Assembly (NCBI GenBank): GCA_025677815.1
Contig: JAIXMP010000005.1
Span: 1,116,001-1,180,000, forward strand
DNA length: 64,000 bases
Reading direction: 5' to 3'
Source: Phascolomyces articulosus
Lineage: Eukaryota; Mucoromycota; Mucoromycetes; Mucorales; Lichtheimiaceae
The translations under genes and the position numbers were made by a program. This document shows, one piece after another, positions 12,791 to 25,588 of this stretch; within the stretch, counting starts at the first letter, position 1, and each line of letters starts with the position of its first letter. The notes under the pieces are model-generated. The model did not search any database. It was not told the origin of the DNA and saw only the letters and a program-made list of their open reading frames with translations.

Positions 12791-14068
12791 ATGACCGGAA
12801 CAACTAAACTCAAGATTTTGTGTCTTCATGGCATGGTTCAAAATGGTACTGTCTTTCGCAAGAAGACTGCCGTTTTACGTAAAAAGTTAGACAAGATTGC
12901 CGATTTAGGTAAATTGATCAAATAAGCAACATGAGAGGTAAAAAAAAACAATTCATGTCATTAGAAATGGCTGATTCATCATGTCCAATGGAAATATATG
13001 TATATATATATATATATAGTCTATGTCACTGCTCCTCACTTGGTTCTCGATCCTGAATATACAACTGAAGTCCATCGTATTGCAGCAGCCGAACCTTTAG
13101 CCCATGAAGGTATATTGTCAATTATTCTTTGTAGAAAAATGATTGTATCAAAAAAAAAGTGCCCCCTTTTTGCTTATTAATGCAAATTTTTCTTCTTAGA
13201 AAACAAACCATTTGGATGGTGGCAACCCATGAGAAATAGACCTAATACCTCAGATGGTTACTATCAAGGATTTAAAGAATCCATTGAATATTTAAAAGGC
13301 ATTATGATTGAGCAGGTATTATAGAGTATCCTGATGATAGTATATGAGAGAAAATGAAAAGAAGATGAAGAAAGAAACTGAATTGCAAATTTTTATTATT
13401 ATTAAGGGGCCATTTGATGGAGTTTTTGGTTTTTCACAAGGTAAGCAATAAGTATCCATGACGTAGTAGTCATCATAGTATACATATTTATATATATAGA
13501 CACAGCCATTGCCACGTTTTTTTGTATGTTGAACGTAAAAAAAAGCTAAATCTTAAATTATATAATTTATAGGCGCATGTCTTGCAGCACTATTATCGGA
13601 AATATTAGAAAATAGAACATTGGTGCCTGATTTGATACCAAAGGACTTTGACCATCCACCTTTCCGTTTTGCTATTATTGCTGCAGGTTTCAAGACAGTG
13701 TCTCAAGAAGCTACCAGTGCTTTGTTTCAGAATAAAATCCAAACACCTAGTATTCATTTAATTGGAGAAGCAGATACAGTCATTGAACCTGAAAGAATGC
13801 TTGATTTGGCCAATGCATTCAATAGCCCTGTGATATTTAAACATGCTGGAGGGTAAGTATCTTTTTTGTTTATTTGTCTATCGAAAAAAGTGTGTAACAA
13901 TTCATTTGCTAGGTCATAGTAACTAGTCCAATTCACATACATCCAAGCTGTACTTCTTCTAACTCACATTCAATATATTATAACCACAGACATCTTGTAC
14001 CCACCAATGCTGCTAGTAAAAACGAAATATATGAATTTGTGAACAAGTTTATATTGGCATCCCAATAA
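12791..14068 (+). CDS. FSH1/OVCA2-type serine hydrolase
   Basis: Six exons: 12791..12908, 13020..13109, 13200..13315, 13407..13440, 13573..13852, 13990..14068 (238 aa). It is a small alpha/beta-hydrolase. The start reads KILCLHGMVQNG (oxyanion-hole strand), the nucleophile elbow is GFSQG (Ser118), the acid lies in GEADTVIEPERM (about Asp187) and the histidine in HAGGHLVP (about His214), so the whole triad is intact. FWW-like content (PFGWWQPMRN) and YQGFKESIEYL match the FSH family (yeast Fsh1-3, human OVCA2). The natural substrate of this family is poorly defined; small esters are likely. All five introns are short (34-nt exon 4 is the smallest exon). The ATG is chosen because MTGTTKLKILCLHG gives the family's usual N-terminus. 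Confidence 0.93.
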
Positions 14069-14798
14069 AAATCCAAAGAACCGGATAAATTTTACCCGCT
14101 CGGTTTCATTTTCTATATTACTAGCACTTTGTTATAGGGCAAAAAAAAGAAATAGAAAAAAAAAATTTTCTTCTTCTTGTAAAAAAAAAAAGGCTTTCTT
14201 TCGTTCCTTCTTCTCCGATCGTTTTCTTTTCTCTTTTTCACACTTTTTCACATTTTTTTTCTTATTATCGTTTCTTTTATATTTATATAAAGAAGTACCT
14301 TTTTTAAAACCGCACTTTTTATTGAAAATCTATTCTTTCTTTTTCTTTATATATATCTAAATACGCGAACAACAAAAAAAACAACAACAAACTTTTGCCG
14401 CTCCTTCTATTACTACTTCTCCTTGTCCGATTTGTGAAACCTTTAAAAAACGATCGATTGTTTGTGTCCTCTCTTACTTTACATTTCTACCTTAAAAAGA
14501 TTTGAAAAAGTTTAGCTAATCTGATATTCGAATAACAAACATCAAACCCTACTTTTAAACCCTTTTTCCCATTCAAATTCACCAGGTAATAATAATAATA
14601 CATAATTCAATTTTTTTTTTTGAAAAGGTCCATGTAATTATGTTATTTTCTGAGTACTAAACTCTACTTTTCCCTTTTTTTTTCTCTCTCTCTCATTTCT
14701 TTTTTATCCCAGAGAGTGATATTATAACGGAAAAGGACCTTATTTGTACTAGTCAAACTTATTCTCTTTAACTGAATTTAATCAAGACCATATTTTCA
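14069..14798. promoter_or_regulatory. Pyrimidine-rich promoter and leader of the Zn2Cys6 gene
   Basis: 730 bp between the hydrolase stop and the next ATG. It is dominated by C/T tracts (14165-14290 and 14660-14715, with TCTCTCTCTC), a common architecture of strong fungal promoters. The short distance to the ATG suggests that the tracts at 14660-14715 lie close to the transcription start. A long leader is likely. Confidence 0.45.
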
Positions 14799-16404
14799 AT
14801 GCAATTTGTACACTCACCTTATCTTGGTTATACGACAACGACATCCAATAATGGTACACAACAGTCGTCAACCACTCAACAACAACAGCAACAGCAACCA
14901 ACGACTACTACTCCACAAGGATTATCTTATCCTTCCCTTGATCAACAATTGAATTATCATCAACAACCTCCTACGACAGCTACTCCTCCTCATCATCAAG
15001 GTGTTCAACATCATCATCAACAGCAACAACCTCATCCTGGTTTTCCTGGTGGATATGCACCACAACAAATGTTGTCTCCAAACGATAATACTAGTACAGG
15101 TGGTGGAGCAGTGAAACCAAAAAGAAAGCAAGTAAAAAATGCTTGTGGTAAGTTTTTTTTTTTTAACCTGTTGTTCTCTCACACGCAAGGATGGTATAAT
15201 TATAGTACAAATTATAATTTATATATTATATAATATTAATAATAAGTACGTTACGCTAAACATGTTTTACTTTCTTATCTATCTAATTTATAACTATAGT
15301 GAACTGTCAAAAAGCTTGTAAAAAATGCGATGATGCTCGTCCCTGTCCTCGATGTATTAAATATGGTATTGAAGCGACTTGTGTGAACTCTGTTCGTAAA
15401 GAACGTAAAAAAGGTGTCAAACGTGGTCCATATAAGCAACGAAAAGGTCAAGGTAATAATTAAATTGATAAAATTTTCAATGCGGATTAGGGTTTTTTTT
15501 TTTTTTACACTCAAATGTTAACGTTTATGGTTATAAAATAATTGAAATAGATGCCGATAATGCTTCTTCTACCTCTCAACCATCTACGCCTGTACCAGAA
15601 ACATTGTCTTCTTTAGCTTCACCTAATGGTAATCCCATGTTGCACCCATATCTGAGGGCTCTTGGCGCTACTGGGGAAAGTTATCAGCCACATCCTTCCC
15701 CCCATGTCATGTCACCTTATACGGTTCCCCCTGCAATTATGCAACAAATGTATCAAGCTGAATATCAACCTACGGCTACTGTAAAGCAACATCATCAACA
15801 ACCTTCTCCACAACAACAACATCCTCATGCTCATCAACAACAGCAACAAGACGATAGTCATAGTACCGGAGTTAAGGGTAAGGAGAATTCACCATCGGCT
15901 GGCGCCGACTCCGATGATGAAGGCAACAAGCTCAATATCCTTTCACAGCTATGCAGCGCAGTACTTGATCACTCCGATTCTCCCAAAGAGGAAGCAGACC
16001 AAAATGACAGCACAGCAGGTGCTAATACATCCACTGCTACCACACCTACTCCTACACATGCTAATGTTGCTACTGCTAATACTAATAATAACAGCAAGAA
16101 GGATCCATATACACTTCTTCAAGGACAAGCTGGATATAATATGCAACAACCTGGAGGAGCACGGAACTTTGTCTATCCTTCTCCCAATGGTAACAGTAGC
16201 GCTAATTCATCTCCACCTCAAATGCATCCTTATTATCAACAGCAACAACAACAACAGCAACAGCAACAAGTATGGCCATTGCCTCCATTGCAATCTGTAG
16301 TTCCATCGGATCGTAATATGTATTATCAACAACAAAATCCATTGCAACACCAAAATCAAGAAAATGGTAGTGATAGCTGGAATGGATCTACTCCCCAATG
16401 GTAA
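14799..16404 (+). CDS. Zn2Cys6 transcription factor with KRGPYK motif
   Basis: Three exons: 14799..15147, 15300..15452, 15551..16404 (451 aa). The binuclear zinc cluster is split by the first intron: C116-x2-C119-x6-C126-x5-C132-x2-C135-x8-C144, with an extra Cys at 123. It is followed directly by a basic region RKERKKGVKRGPYKQRKGQ, also seen after the cluster in one subgroup of fungal C6 factors. The N-terminal 105 residues are Gln/His/Thr-rich with no domain. The C-terminal 300 residues are low-complexity (Gln, Asn, Ser) apart from an acidic block around DSDDEGNKLNILSQLCSAVLD, a candidate short transactivation helix. There is no fungal-specific middle homology region. The target genes cannot be told from sequence. 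Confidence 0.9.
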
Positions 16405-17426
16405 AATAAAAAAGCAATAATATAAATAATAGCACAATATCAACAGCAACAACAAACAACAACATCATTTTATAGAAAACAAAAAAACCACTTCTTTTTA
16501 TTATCTCTTTCTGCTTAAAAAACTTACATGATCTCATTTTTAAATTGAGTCTTTCATTCTTTCCCAATTTAATTTCTTATGTACATACCCAAGTTTACTC
16601 TTCTTTTTTTACACACACACAGCACGCACCTTTATCATCATAGAAAAATCATTTCATATGTTTTATTATTATTTTTATTTATCAATATGGGGAAAATACA
16701 TATATTCACAAAAAAAACATGGTTCTAATATATAAGAAAATATAATAACACTCAAATAATATATAATCTTTGGACGACCTTTTTTTTTAAAAAAAAATAC
16801 ATGATATGTAATTGTGTGTGTTTTTTACCACGGCTTGGTAACACGGATTTCATTGTTCATTGGATCAAATAGGATATATATAATTGTCCCACGTTCAGAA
16901 GGGTTCACCAACTGACCAAGTTATTATTATCCATTTTGTACAAAAGTGAGTTACACTTATTGTTGTTGGCGGCTTAGCAATAGATGATTTGTACCAACCA
17001 GCCAAAATGAGGGTACCATTCAAATATCGCTCTTTTGCATAAAAAAAACAAAAGTTTATGTATATTCTTCTCAAGTTTGTTATTTTCATATCTGAATTTT
17101 GCCTATCCTATCTTAATAACTTGGTATGTAGCATAGTATTCAATCAAATATGTTTGTTATGATTCTATATGAAATTTTTATGTAAATTGATTTTTGCAAA
17201 AGAAAAAAATAAAGAGGTAATACATCATTTATACATGTAAAAAAAAAGGGTGTGTGGATGGAAAGGAGACAATAAAAATGTTGGTGCGGTGAAAAAAAAC
17301 AGAGAGTTATATTACTGAAAGAGGGGGAGACGATAAAGACGTTGTTATATGTTATGTAAAGAAAAAAAAATGGATGACTTTTTTAGGAGAGTTGAATGGT
17401 AATAATAATGATAATAATAATAAAAT
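16405..17426. other. Intergenic, 1.0 kb, convergent
   Basis: Between two convergent stop codons. It contains T-rich tracts, an (AC)n start near 16609, and a T9A9 palindrome at about 16778-16797. No gene is supported; the open frame at 16895..17089 (minus) has no coding character. Confidence 0.5.
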
Positions 17427-18083
17427 TTATGCATCAGTCTTCTTGTCATTATTGACAACAGGCTTATGGGTTTGCTTTGGTACAGGAGGTGAAACGTAAC
17501 CAGCACCAACGACAGGCTTTGTACCGCGTTCAACCATTTCTGTCTTTACAGGCAACTTGTAACTTGCTAACCGAAAAGCTTCTTTGGCAATTTCTTTACG
17601 CATACCACCAATTTCAAAGATAACACGGTTCAAAGGCACACGACAAGCCCAATATTCAAAACTACCTTTACCTTTACCCATACGAACTTCATTACCCTTG
17701 GTGGTGACTGGAATATCAGGAAACACGCGCATCCACATTTGCGATCCTTTGACGGTCTTGAGTTTTCGTCGCAATGTGACAAAGACGGATGTTAATTGAC
17801 GTCCTGTCAATCGCGCACCTTCCTTGATACGTAAACCATATTCACCAAATTCAACGGTGGTGCCTTTGGTAGAGCCACCAGTAGGAAGTGGCACCTTGCC
17901 CTTTTGTGATTTTCTATACTTAGTACGACGAGGTGAAAAGTTGGAAGCGAATCGAACAGGCATCGTTAATGCAGCTGTGTTCATGGGTGTGGCGCGTTGT
18001 CCAAGTGTTAATTGGTGTTGTAATGTGGTGGAAAATGAGGACACCGTGTTCCACACATTGCGTTTATAAAGTGAACTGAACAT
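17427..18083 (-). CDS. MRPL16: Mitochondrial large-subunit ribosomal protein uL16m
   Basis: Single exon, 218 aa. Residues about 1-50 form a presequence rich in Arg/Ser/Thr without acidic residues (MFSSLYKRNVWNTVSSFSTT), a mitochondrial targeting signal. The body is bacterial-type L16: SPRRTKYRKSQKG, EFGEYGLRI, LTGRQLTSVFVTLRRKLK, WMRVFPDIPVTTKGNEVRMGKGKG, and YWACRVPLNRVIFEIGG. L16 sits near the peptidyl-transferase centre and helps place the tRNA acceptor arm. The C-terminus has a short Lys/Pro-rich extension. Lack of introns is unusual next to its neighbours. The promoter probably lies in 18084-18300. Confidence 0.95.
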   Translation of the reverse strand: MFSSLYKRNVWNTVSSFSTTLQHQLTLGQRATPMNTAALTMPVRFASNFSPRRTKYRKSQKGKVPLPTGGSTKGTTVEFGEYGLRIKEGARLTGRQLTSVFVTLRRKLKTVKGSQMWMRVFPDIPVTTKGNEVRMGKGKGSFEYWACRVPLNRVIFEIGGMRKEIAKEAFRLASYKLPVKTEMVERGTKPVVGAGYVSPPVPKQTHKPVVNNDKKTDA

Positions 18084-21000
18084 TTTCTATATAATGGTGG
18101 TGTGTTGGTGTGTTATGTTATTATTATTATTACTACACTCTCAGCTACGACGAAATGTCAACCAACAACATTTTTGCCTAGCAAAAAAAAAAAAACATTT
18201 TGACATCCGCTGTGACTTTTTTACAAGTTTGCCTGAAGAACACCCCCCCTTTCACACACTCTTTGGGATGCCGGTATTCTGGTAAGGCTTACTTATAAAA
18301 GTCATTATTCTTTTAGTTTAGTTGACAGATTTTCTTTAATATAAAAAAACAAGTATTTCATGCATGGTCTGTACTATGCAAAAGCTTCTTTTGCTATTGT
18401 TTAACAATTCATACATTTATTACTATTACCATGTAATACGGACAGTGCTTTTATTTTTCCTATACGAAAATGGATAAAACCCCAAACGAAATTTTTAATT
18501 GTTGTTGGTCAACAACCAGCTTTCTTTCCATATACTGTTACTATCATGAATTCGCATATAGTAATTGTTTTTATTTTTATTATTATTATTATTATGCTGA
18601 GCATTCATCATCCTTTTACTGATGTAACATTGAATGACTATAAAGAATAAAATCCATTCTGTTGGGTTTATCAGATAAATAGACTAACTATTCTGCTACT
18701 ATTTATCCAAGATTGAGTTCTGTTTTACCATCATTATCATCAGCTTACTATATATTTATATCATTCTTTTATAAACGAAGGAAACATAAGACCATGTTGA
18801 GTAACAGTGAGTGTTGTTGTTGTTGTTATTCTATAATCAAAACTGTAATTCAATCTACTATAATTACTCACACAGTTTCACAATAACGATCGAGTCTAGC
18901 TTAGAAAATAATTTTAAGGGGTTTATCCTTCACACTTGTTTACTGTTATAATAATAAAAAAAAGACAAGTGATGAGAAAAAATGACCATGGGTGTAACGA
19001 ACAATCACAAAACATTTGTTGCATGATGTTGTGTTTCTGTAGTTTCTTTTTTTACTAAAGTGACTATAACAAATAAAGTATAGTACATTAAAAGTCGATA
19101 CACTTGGGTAATCGCTGCAGATCAGGAATTGTTTATTTGTCAAAGAAAAAAAGGGCCTCGACTCTCTCTCTCTCTCTCTCTTATTATATCTCCCACCATC
19201 ATCACTCTGTTACAAATCTCTTCAATGCAATCTAATATTAGTTTCAAACAAAAAAAAAGTCATGTCGTGCAAGATGTTTAATCAACCATTGTTGGGTCTG
19301 TGAGGAACAACAAGATGGCGCGTATCTGTTTAGTTTTTGATGAATAGAAAATACGCCTCACCGCCCACAACATCCACATTGATTTCACGCTTATGTAATA
19401 AGAAGAAGAAAAAAAATCATGTTGTGTAATACCTTTTGTTGTTGTGACAATCGATGATGGAGGATGGTATGTTGAGTAACCTTTGATTCTCCTTCATGGG
19501 TGTGTGTGCATGGGCTCAGACTTTTGATGTCTTTTGTATTGTTTCAGCTTAGATCATACATACTAATAATGCAACTAATATATCGGCATGCGGCGCTGAG
19601 CTTTCCGTAAATGATGATGATGGCGGTTCTCTCATTATTATTACTATACGCATAACAATCTATCTATACTACTATATTATTATTATACACCGGCTCATTT
19701 TTGTCAATTCTCCTAATATGCACAGATGTGCGTCTATGAAAAAAACAAAATATATACAAAAACTCAAAACGTTTTGGATTTTTAATCAAATAGGTTTCTC
19801 TTGAGTTGGTTATTCCGTAAATCTTTTTGACAAAAAAAAAGAAATCATACATACTACGTGGTATTAGATTAACTTTATGTTCTTTTTATGTATAATATGC
19901 AAATAGGTATAAATAAATATTTATTATTAAAAAATATATCATGATGACGAAGAATTTATTTAATAAGTAGTATATATTAGTGATTATAATATATAGTTTG
20001 ACCTATTGTCTATATTAATAACAAATATATAAATTCTACCTACTAATTTATACATAATATCAACAATAACAATTATAGTATTATATATACAATCTGTTGC
20101 TTGATGTTGTTCATGCCAATGAGAAGAAACCAACTAGTAGTTGTAGGTCACATGAATAAAATGTATACAAGTTTCCGACAACGACTTTAATCAAAAGTAG
20201 AAGTGGCTACACTATAATTAGCATAAGAAGATGCATGATAAATATACTTTTATATATTAAGTTTAAAGCTAATTTACTAGACTATTAATAAACATCCTGT
20301 CGTATCGATGTTACGGACAAATAATTCTAAAATAAAATAATCCGAATGAATCCATTTATTAAAATAAAAGAAGAAGAAGCAGTATTGTAAATCTAAGTCA
20401 AAAGAATTCTTTGTTGGGTAGGTAGATAATGTCATTTATTCATAGTATCATTCTTCTTATAAACCCTATTATATTATAGATAATATACCTATTTAATATA
20501 TATACGTAAATACCACGTTATTTTAATAATATAGGTGTATATATAACGCCTCTTATTAAGTGCGCGCACGAAAGATAAAATATTAATTATAGGACGAAAA
20601 AAGAAAAAAAGAGTGTGACAGTTCAGGGACTATTGGTGGCCAATCCATCAATTTTTTGAGGGTTAAAAAAATTACGGGTGCCCCTAGTTTAGTAATCTTC
20701 ACATCAAAATGTCCCATTTGGGTATCAGGCACTGGGGGAACTTTATAAGTGTCACCCACTTATAAAGAAAAACCTTATAGTGAAGTGTAGGTGGCAATGG
20801 AAGTGTGTTTTGTACAATTATTATTGTTTTAACTTGTTTGAATGGAGGCAGATATAAACATAAAAGTTGTAGAACCATACTTACTAACAATCCCTTCATC
20901 GACCCGTGTTACCGATATTCCCCGTTTATAGATGATAGCACGCGTTCGCCGTGGTTTTTTTTTTTAAAAAAAACAGTCATGCGGCTTTTAAGAAATCAAT

Positions 21001-23916
21001 CTAACAACAACAATAATAATATCGTTAGGAAAAGTCGGCCCGATGGGGTTTCCCCATTTTCGGTAAAGATGGTATGGAGTGTATGTGTGTTTTAACTTGA
21101 CTTGTGAACTGTGGGAATATTTTGTAGTTTGTTGTTTTTTTTTTAAAAAAAAAGATGATTCCATTGAGATCGATCGTAAACGTCAGGTGTAAAAATAAAA
21201 GAAATTGTAACATGTGCAGTATAAAGCCCAGATTTAATATAATGCAGAATTCGCCACTACCAAGGAAGAAAGAAAGGAAGGAGGAGGAAGAGGAAGAACG
21301 ACAACAGCAACATAATAATAATAATAAATAATAAGTACATAGATACTTCAAAACTATACATCAAGTCATACAGTCTAGTGTCTGCATTATTATTAGATAC
21401 ATATGAAAATTATGTTTACCCAGCAGACCATTCATTTTATATACTTCATGCGTCTCATCAACGATTTCGTACCTACGACAATAATAGCTAGATAGACCTT
21501 TCTAAATTTCCTGCACCACGGAGACGATGAGAATTTAGAAATGGCGTATACATATTTATTGTGCAGATATGCAAACCATGACACACACACTCTCTCATAA
21601 TACTGAGCTATACATACACACATACACACATATATATATATATATAGATATTTTGCGGCGTTCTTCATGAACAAAAGCATCTTATAAATATATAAGGAAG
21701 ATGTGATGTTATGTAGAAGCGCGGTCCAATTCCATGAAAATGGAAATGCAAAATAATTATTTTGCACTTTAGTCAGAACATTTACCCTCTTCGGTATTAC
21801 ATGAATCGAGATTGTCTGCTTAAAGACCTCTTTTTTTTATATTATACATACTATTATACTTTCATAGATCCATTGGTAGATTTTTATAATAATAATTTAA
21901 AAGTAATGATGATCTATTAGAGCAGTAATAGCAATAAGAATTATAGTTAGTGGTACGTAAATAGTAGTAGCATCAACAATGGAAGAAATAGCTAATAAAA
22001 CACTAGATTGAGCTTTGTGTTTTATTATTTTTGTTACCCCACGAGACATTCTTATTATCAAGAAAAATTGACATATTCCATGGGTTTTCCCGTTTCTTAT
22101 ATTTTTAAATTCTAAATTACACACCATTGGCAACGTTGTTCTTCTTATATTCGTTTTGCAAAGTCCCTAAAGAAAAACCACATGATTTGACAGCATGTAA
22201 ACAAGAAAGAGAGAGAAATGCTCTGACCGATGGTGTGTTGTTTATCACCTTTTGCATCTTGAACGGCAGTTGAGAAAAAAAAACAATGATTCCTTGTCAG
22301 TCCTGAATATTTTTTTTCCTTGCGTGTGTGTGAAAAGGGCTTCGGATATTCTTGATTGAAATTTGAAACTTTGAAAAAAAACAACTATATACAAAACGGA
22401 TCTTTTTTCTTGATAACAAATCGTTTGTTTTTCCATTAAAAAATCAACTTATCACGCAATTGTTATATATAAAATAATAAAGGTAGTGAGACCACGTACC
22501 CAAGATGATTGGCAGATAATACACTGTTATATAACTGAGACAACAGCATATTATTAGCAGCTTATTATATATGAATAGTATTATAAAAACAACACTTCTT
22601 TTTACAACAACGATAACAAGGGAAGAAGAAAGATGATGTATATTTTTCGTTGTTTTTTTCCTTTGAAGCAATAAAGGGAAATGAATCCCATGGCTTAACC
22701 TATTACAACATCTTTATTTTTCATAATAGAAAAAGAGAAAAAGAAAAAGAACATATTTTGGCGCGAAAAATGCTTTGTTATTTTGAATATGTATAAATGA
22801 GAGAGAGGGGAAAAGGGAGAGAAAGATGCAACGTGTGAAGTTTTTTTCATAAGTGGATAGATTTTCATTACAGAGCTGATGCTTATTAGTATTATGAGTG
22901 TTATAAGATTCGAAACACATTCTTCTATTGGGGCCAGAACAAACATACAATTCAATTCTTTTTAATATACACGCGTTTATATATACATAATGTGTTGGTC
23001 CTAGATTTATCTGGACTTGACAGTATGTGTGTATGTACGTGTGTGTGTAATACATTTTGTTATTATTTTTGCTACACACCCCCAAAACCCACGGGACCTG
23101 TTCATGTTATGTTGTTTCTTCTCTTTAACAAAAAAATATTATCCATTATAGACAGATACTTGCCATTTTATAGATATAAACCCAAGCCTCTAAACCAAAA
23201 CACGAGAACAAACATGCTGCGCTGCTGCTCTGCTGCTCGCGAAGAATGTTACATTTCATGGCCTGTCACAATAACAATAACAATGATAACAGAAAACATT
23301 AAACTTACCAGAAGAAGAACAATAATACATGATGAGTTTTTTTTTAAACAACAACAATCAACAACTTAAACCAAGAGAGTGTCATTGTTGTTTCGGGCGC
23401 ATGTGAGAATTCCAAAGGACTGTCTCTCGCTAACCAACCCCCTTTTTAAAGTCTCCAAGCTTTCAACGTTTAAGCAATTTTTCTCTTTTCCTTCCCTTTT
23501 TTTTCTCTCTTTCTCTTTTTTTTTCTGTTTCTTGTTTTTTTTTTCATCTTAAAACGAAGCATCACCTTGAAAAAACAACAACAACCCATATTAACCACTC
23601 CTTGAACCCGTCTTCTTCTTTTATTTGATTTATCCTTCTTTCCCTCCTCCCTCTTCATCTTCATTCTTCTTCTAAACCCAATACATTCCTTCAAATCATC
23701 TATAATTATTATTATAACATACAACACAACCCATCATTTCTATATATATATATTTCTTTTTCTTTTTTTATAACAGCTGCCTATTTATTTCTTAATTTCT
23801 CTTTAGTAGTGCGATCAACAAACCTAAAAAAAACATATTTATAACATTTTCATTTCTTTTTATTCTGGCTTTCTTTATTATTTCTTCTTTATTCGACCCT
23901 ACTTTTTTCTCATTCA
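18084..23916. other. Gene-poor region, 5.8 kb
   Basis: The longest stretch here without a supported gene. It is AT-rich with (CT)9 at 19159-19181, AT/TA-rich segments from 19860 to 20540, a T11A8 palindrome at about 20957-20976 and another T-A palindrome at 21129-21148. A patch at 20625-20810 has higher GC content and short inverted motifs (GGGTGCCCC, CACTTATAAGTG) and could be a transposon remnant. 23460-23760 is strongly pyrimidine-rich (promoter of the bHLH gene). Open frames of 60-125 codons exist on both strands but consist of microsatellite or homopolymer translations. Confidence 0.55.
23460..23916 (+). promoter_or_regulatory. CT-rich promoter/leader of the bHLH gene
   Basis: C/T-dominated strand bias over about 200 bp (TTTTCTCTTTTCCTTCCC-like runs from 23480, then CTTCTTCTTTTATTTG), followed by a TATATATATA stretch at 23742-23751 roughly 165 bp before the ATG at 23917. 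This is the typical composition of a fungal promoter with pyrimidine tracts. Confidence 0.4.
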
Positions 23917-24356
23917 ATGGCATCTAATAGAGACTTTTCGTTCATCTATCAAGACGCCTCTACCGATATTTTATGCGGACCGCTGCAGCAACTTGAAGAT
24001 CCTGCAGTACTAATGCTATTACAACCACATGAACAGCAACAACAGCAGCAACATACGATGGATTCCGATGTTTCTCAGCTTCATTATGACAATAGCAGCG
24101 GTTCTTCACCTTCTTTCCTTTCACCTTCTCATCCTCTTAATACAAATGACGATAATGAAAAAAGAACAACACCAACAGTAACAACGACACATAACGGTGA
24201 AATATCACCAGAGACATGCTGGGATTCTCCTTCTTCAGAGACAGGTGGTCTTACCACCACCTCTATCAACAACACTACTACTCCTGAATCAAATAGTAGT
24301 AGTAATAATGCGACTTCACGAAGGTAAATGAGTCATAATCCTATTTTGAAAACACA

Positions 24357-24394
<38 letters not shown>

Positions 24395-25205
24395 ATAACG
24401 CGTGGTATGGGATATATATAAGAAGCTCTCTATTTTTTGGTATATAATAGCCAGCTGATTTTAATAAACAAAATAAAAATCCCGGAATTTGGATTTTCTA
24501 CTTTTTTTCTAAATTATTACATGTCATTCCCATACACACACTTTTATACACATACTCATACACACTTTCTCTCTCCTTTCAAAATATGAATTATATAGAC
24601 GTAGTCGAACATCTCCTTTATCCAATCCTGCTAGACGAGCAGAGCACAATGCCACAGAGCGTGCCCGACGAGAAAGTCTCAATGGCAAATTCCGACTTTT
24701 AGCAAGTATATTACCGAATTTACAAAACTCCAAAAAACCTTCCAAAAGTCAAATTATCGAGAAAGCACTCGAATGGGTGGAACATAGTTTACTCAGTGAA
24801 GAGCGTTATCAATTTGAACTGTTACGATTAGAACAAGAGAACAAGAGAATTAATGATCAATTACAGCAATGTCTTGTTTCATCACAACAGCATCAGTCGT
24901 TACAACAATCATGGCCACTTCATCAAACTCCACCTCATGATAATGGCATTCATAGTAATAATAATAACAATAACTATTGTTATACGGCTGTTCCCTCTCC
25001 ACCAAGTTCAACCACGACGTCTGTTTCATCGTCAAATTACAGTTGTGGTAGCAATAACAGCCATACAAATGTTACACCAATCATGGTTACGCCATCATCA
25101 ACATCAGTGGATGTTTCGCTGATCTCACAACATCAACAACAACAGTACCATCACCCTCCTCATCAACACCAACATCCTAATCATCCTCACCACTCCGCTT
25201 CTTAA
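23917..25205 (+). CDS. bHLH transcription factor
   Basis: Two exons: 23917..24323 and 24599..25205 (337 aa). The basic helix-loop-helix domain starts at about residue 148 (ARRAEHNATERARRESLN) and runs to about 202 (IIEKALEWVEHSL). The basic region has the H-N-x-x-E-R-x-R-R signature, which predicts E-box (CANNTG) binding. The helix 2 region continues into a possible leucine-zipper-like helix (FELLRLEQENKRINDQLQQ). The N-terminal part is acidic/Ser-rich with a Gln run. The C-terminal part is Ser/Thr/His/Gln-rich with no domain. The single intron contains adjacent (AC) and (AG) microsatellites. Partner and targets are unknown; the basic region is closest in style to fungal bHLHs of the INO2/INO4-SREBP-unrelated type, but I would not name an orthologue. 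Confidence 0.9.
24351..24394. repeat. Compound microsatellite (AC)n(AG)n in intron
   Basis: About 11 AC units run directly into about 10 AG units in the bHLH-gene intron, just 27 nt after the donor. Likely length-variable between strains. Confidence 0.9.
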
Positions 25206-25588
25206 ATGCAAACAACCCAAAAAACATACACACACTCCGTCTTTATTTAATTCTTAGTTTACACACTTCCATATTCTAACCTTATGCCCGATTATTTATT
25301 TTACCTTTTTTTATTATTATTATTATAGTTCATGCCATTAGTGTTCCCCCGACAAAAAAAAATTATTGCGTTTTTTTTTCTATTTTTTTTTTTTTTTTTT
25401 TTTTACAAATATGTCAAAAGCTTATCATTTTTTTCTTGTTCGAAAATTTCATATTTTTGTGACCACCATGAAATCATCAATTTCAATCAAATCTCCATGA
25501 TTATTTTCTATTGTAGTAGTGAATTCTTTTTTTTTTCTATTATTGCTATTATTTTATTTTTTTATATGCGTTTTATTATTTATGAAAA
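25206..25588. other. Convergent 3' spacer
   Basis: 383 bp between the bHLH stop and the GPCR stop. It includes a 21-nt T-run around 25384-25404 and other T tracts. It holds both 3' untranslated regions; no gene. Confidence 0.5.

Noticed and set aside
20500..20580. Possible promoter or origin with GTGCGCGCAC
   Set aside because: A single 10-bp palindrome is too little to support a regulatory or origin call.
23470..23727. 85-codon minus-strand frame, Lys/Arg-rich
   Set aside because: It is the complement of the pyrimidine-rich promoter of the bHLH gene.
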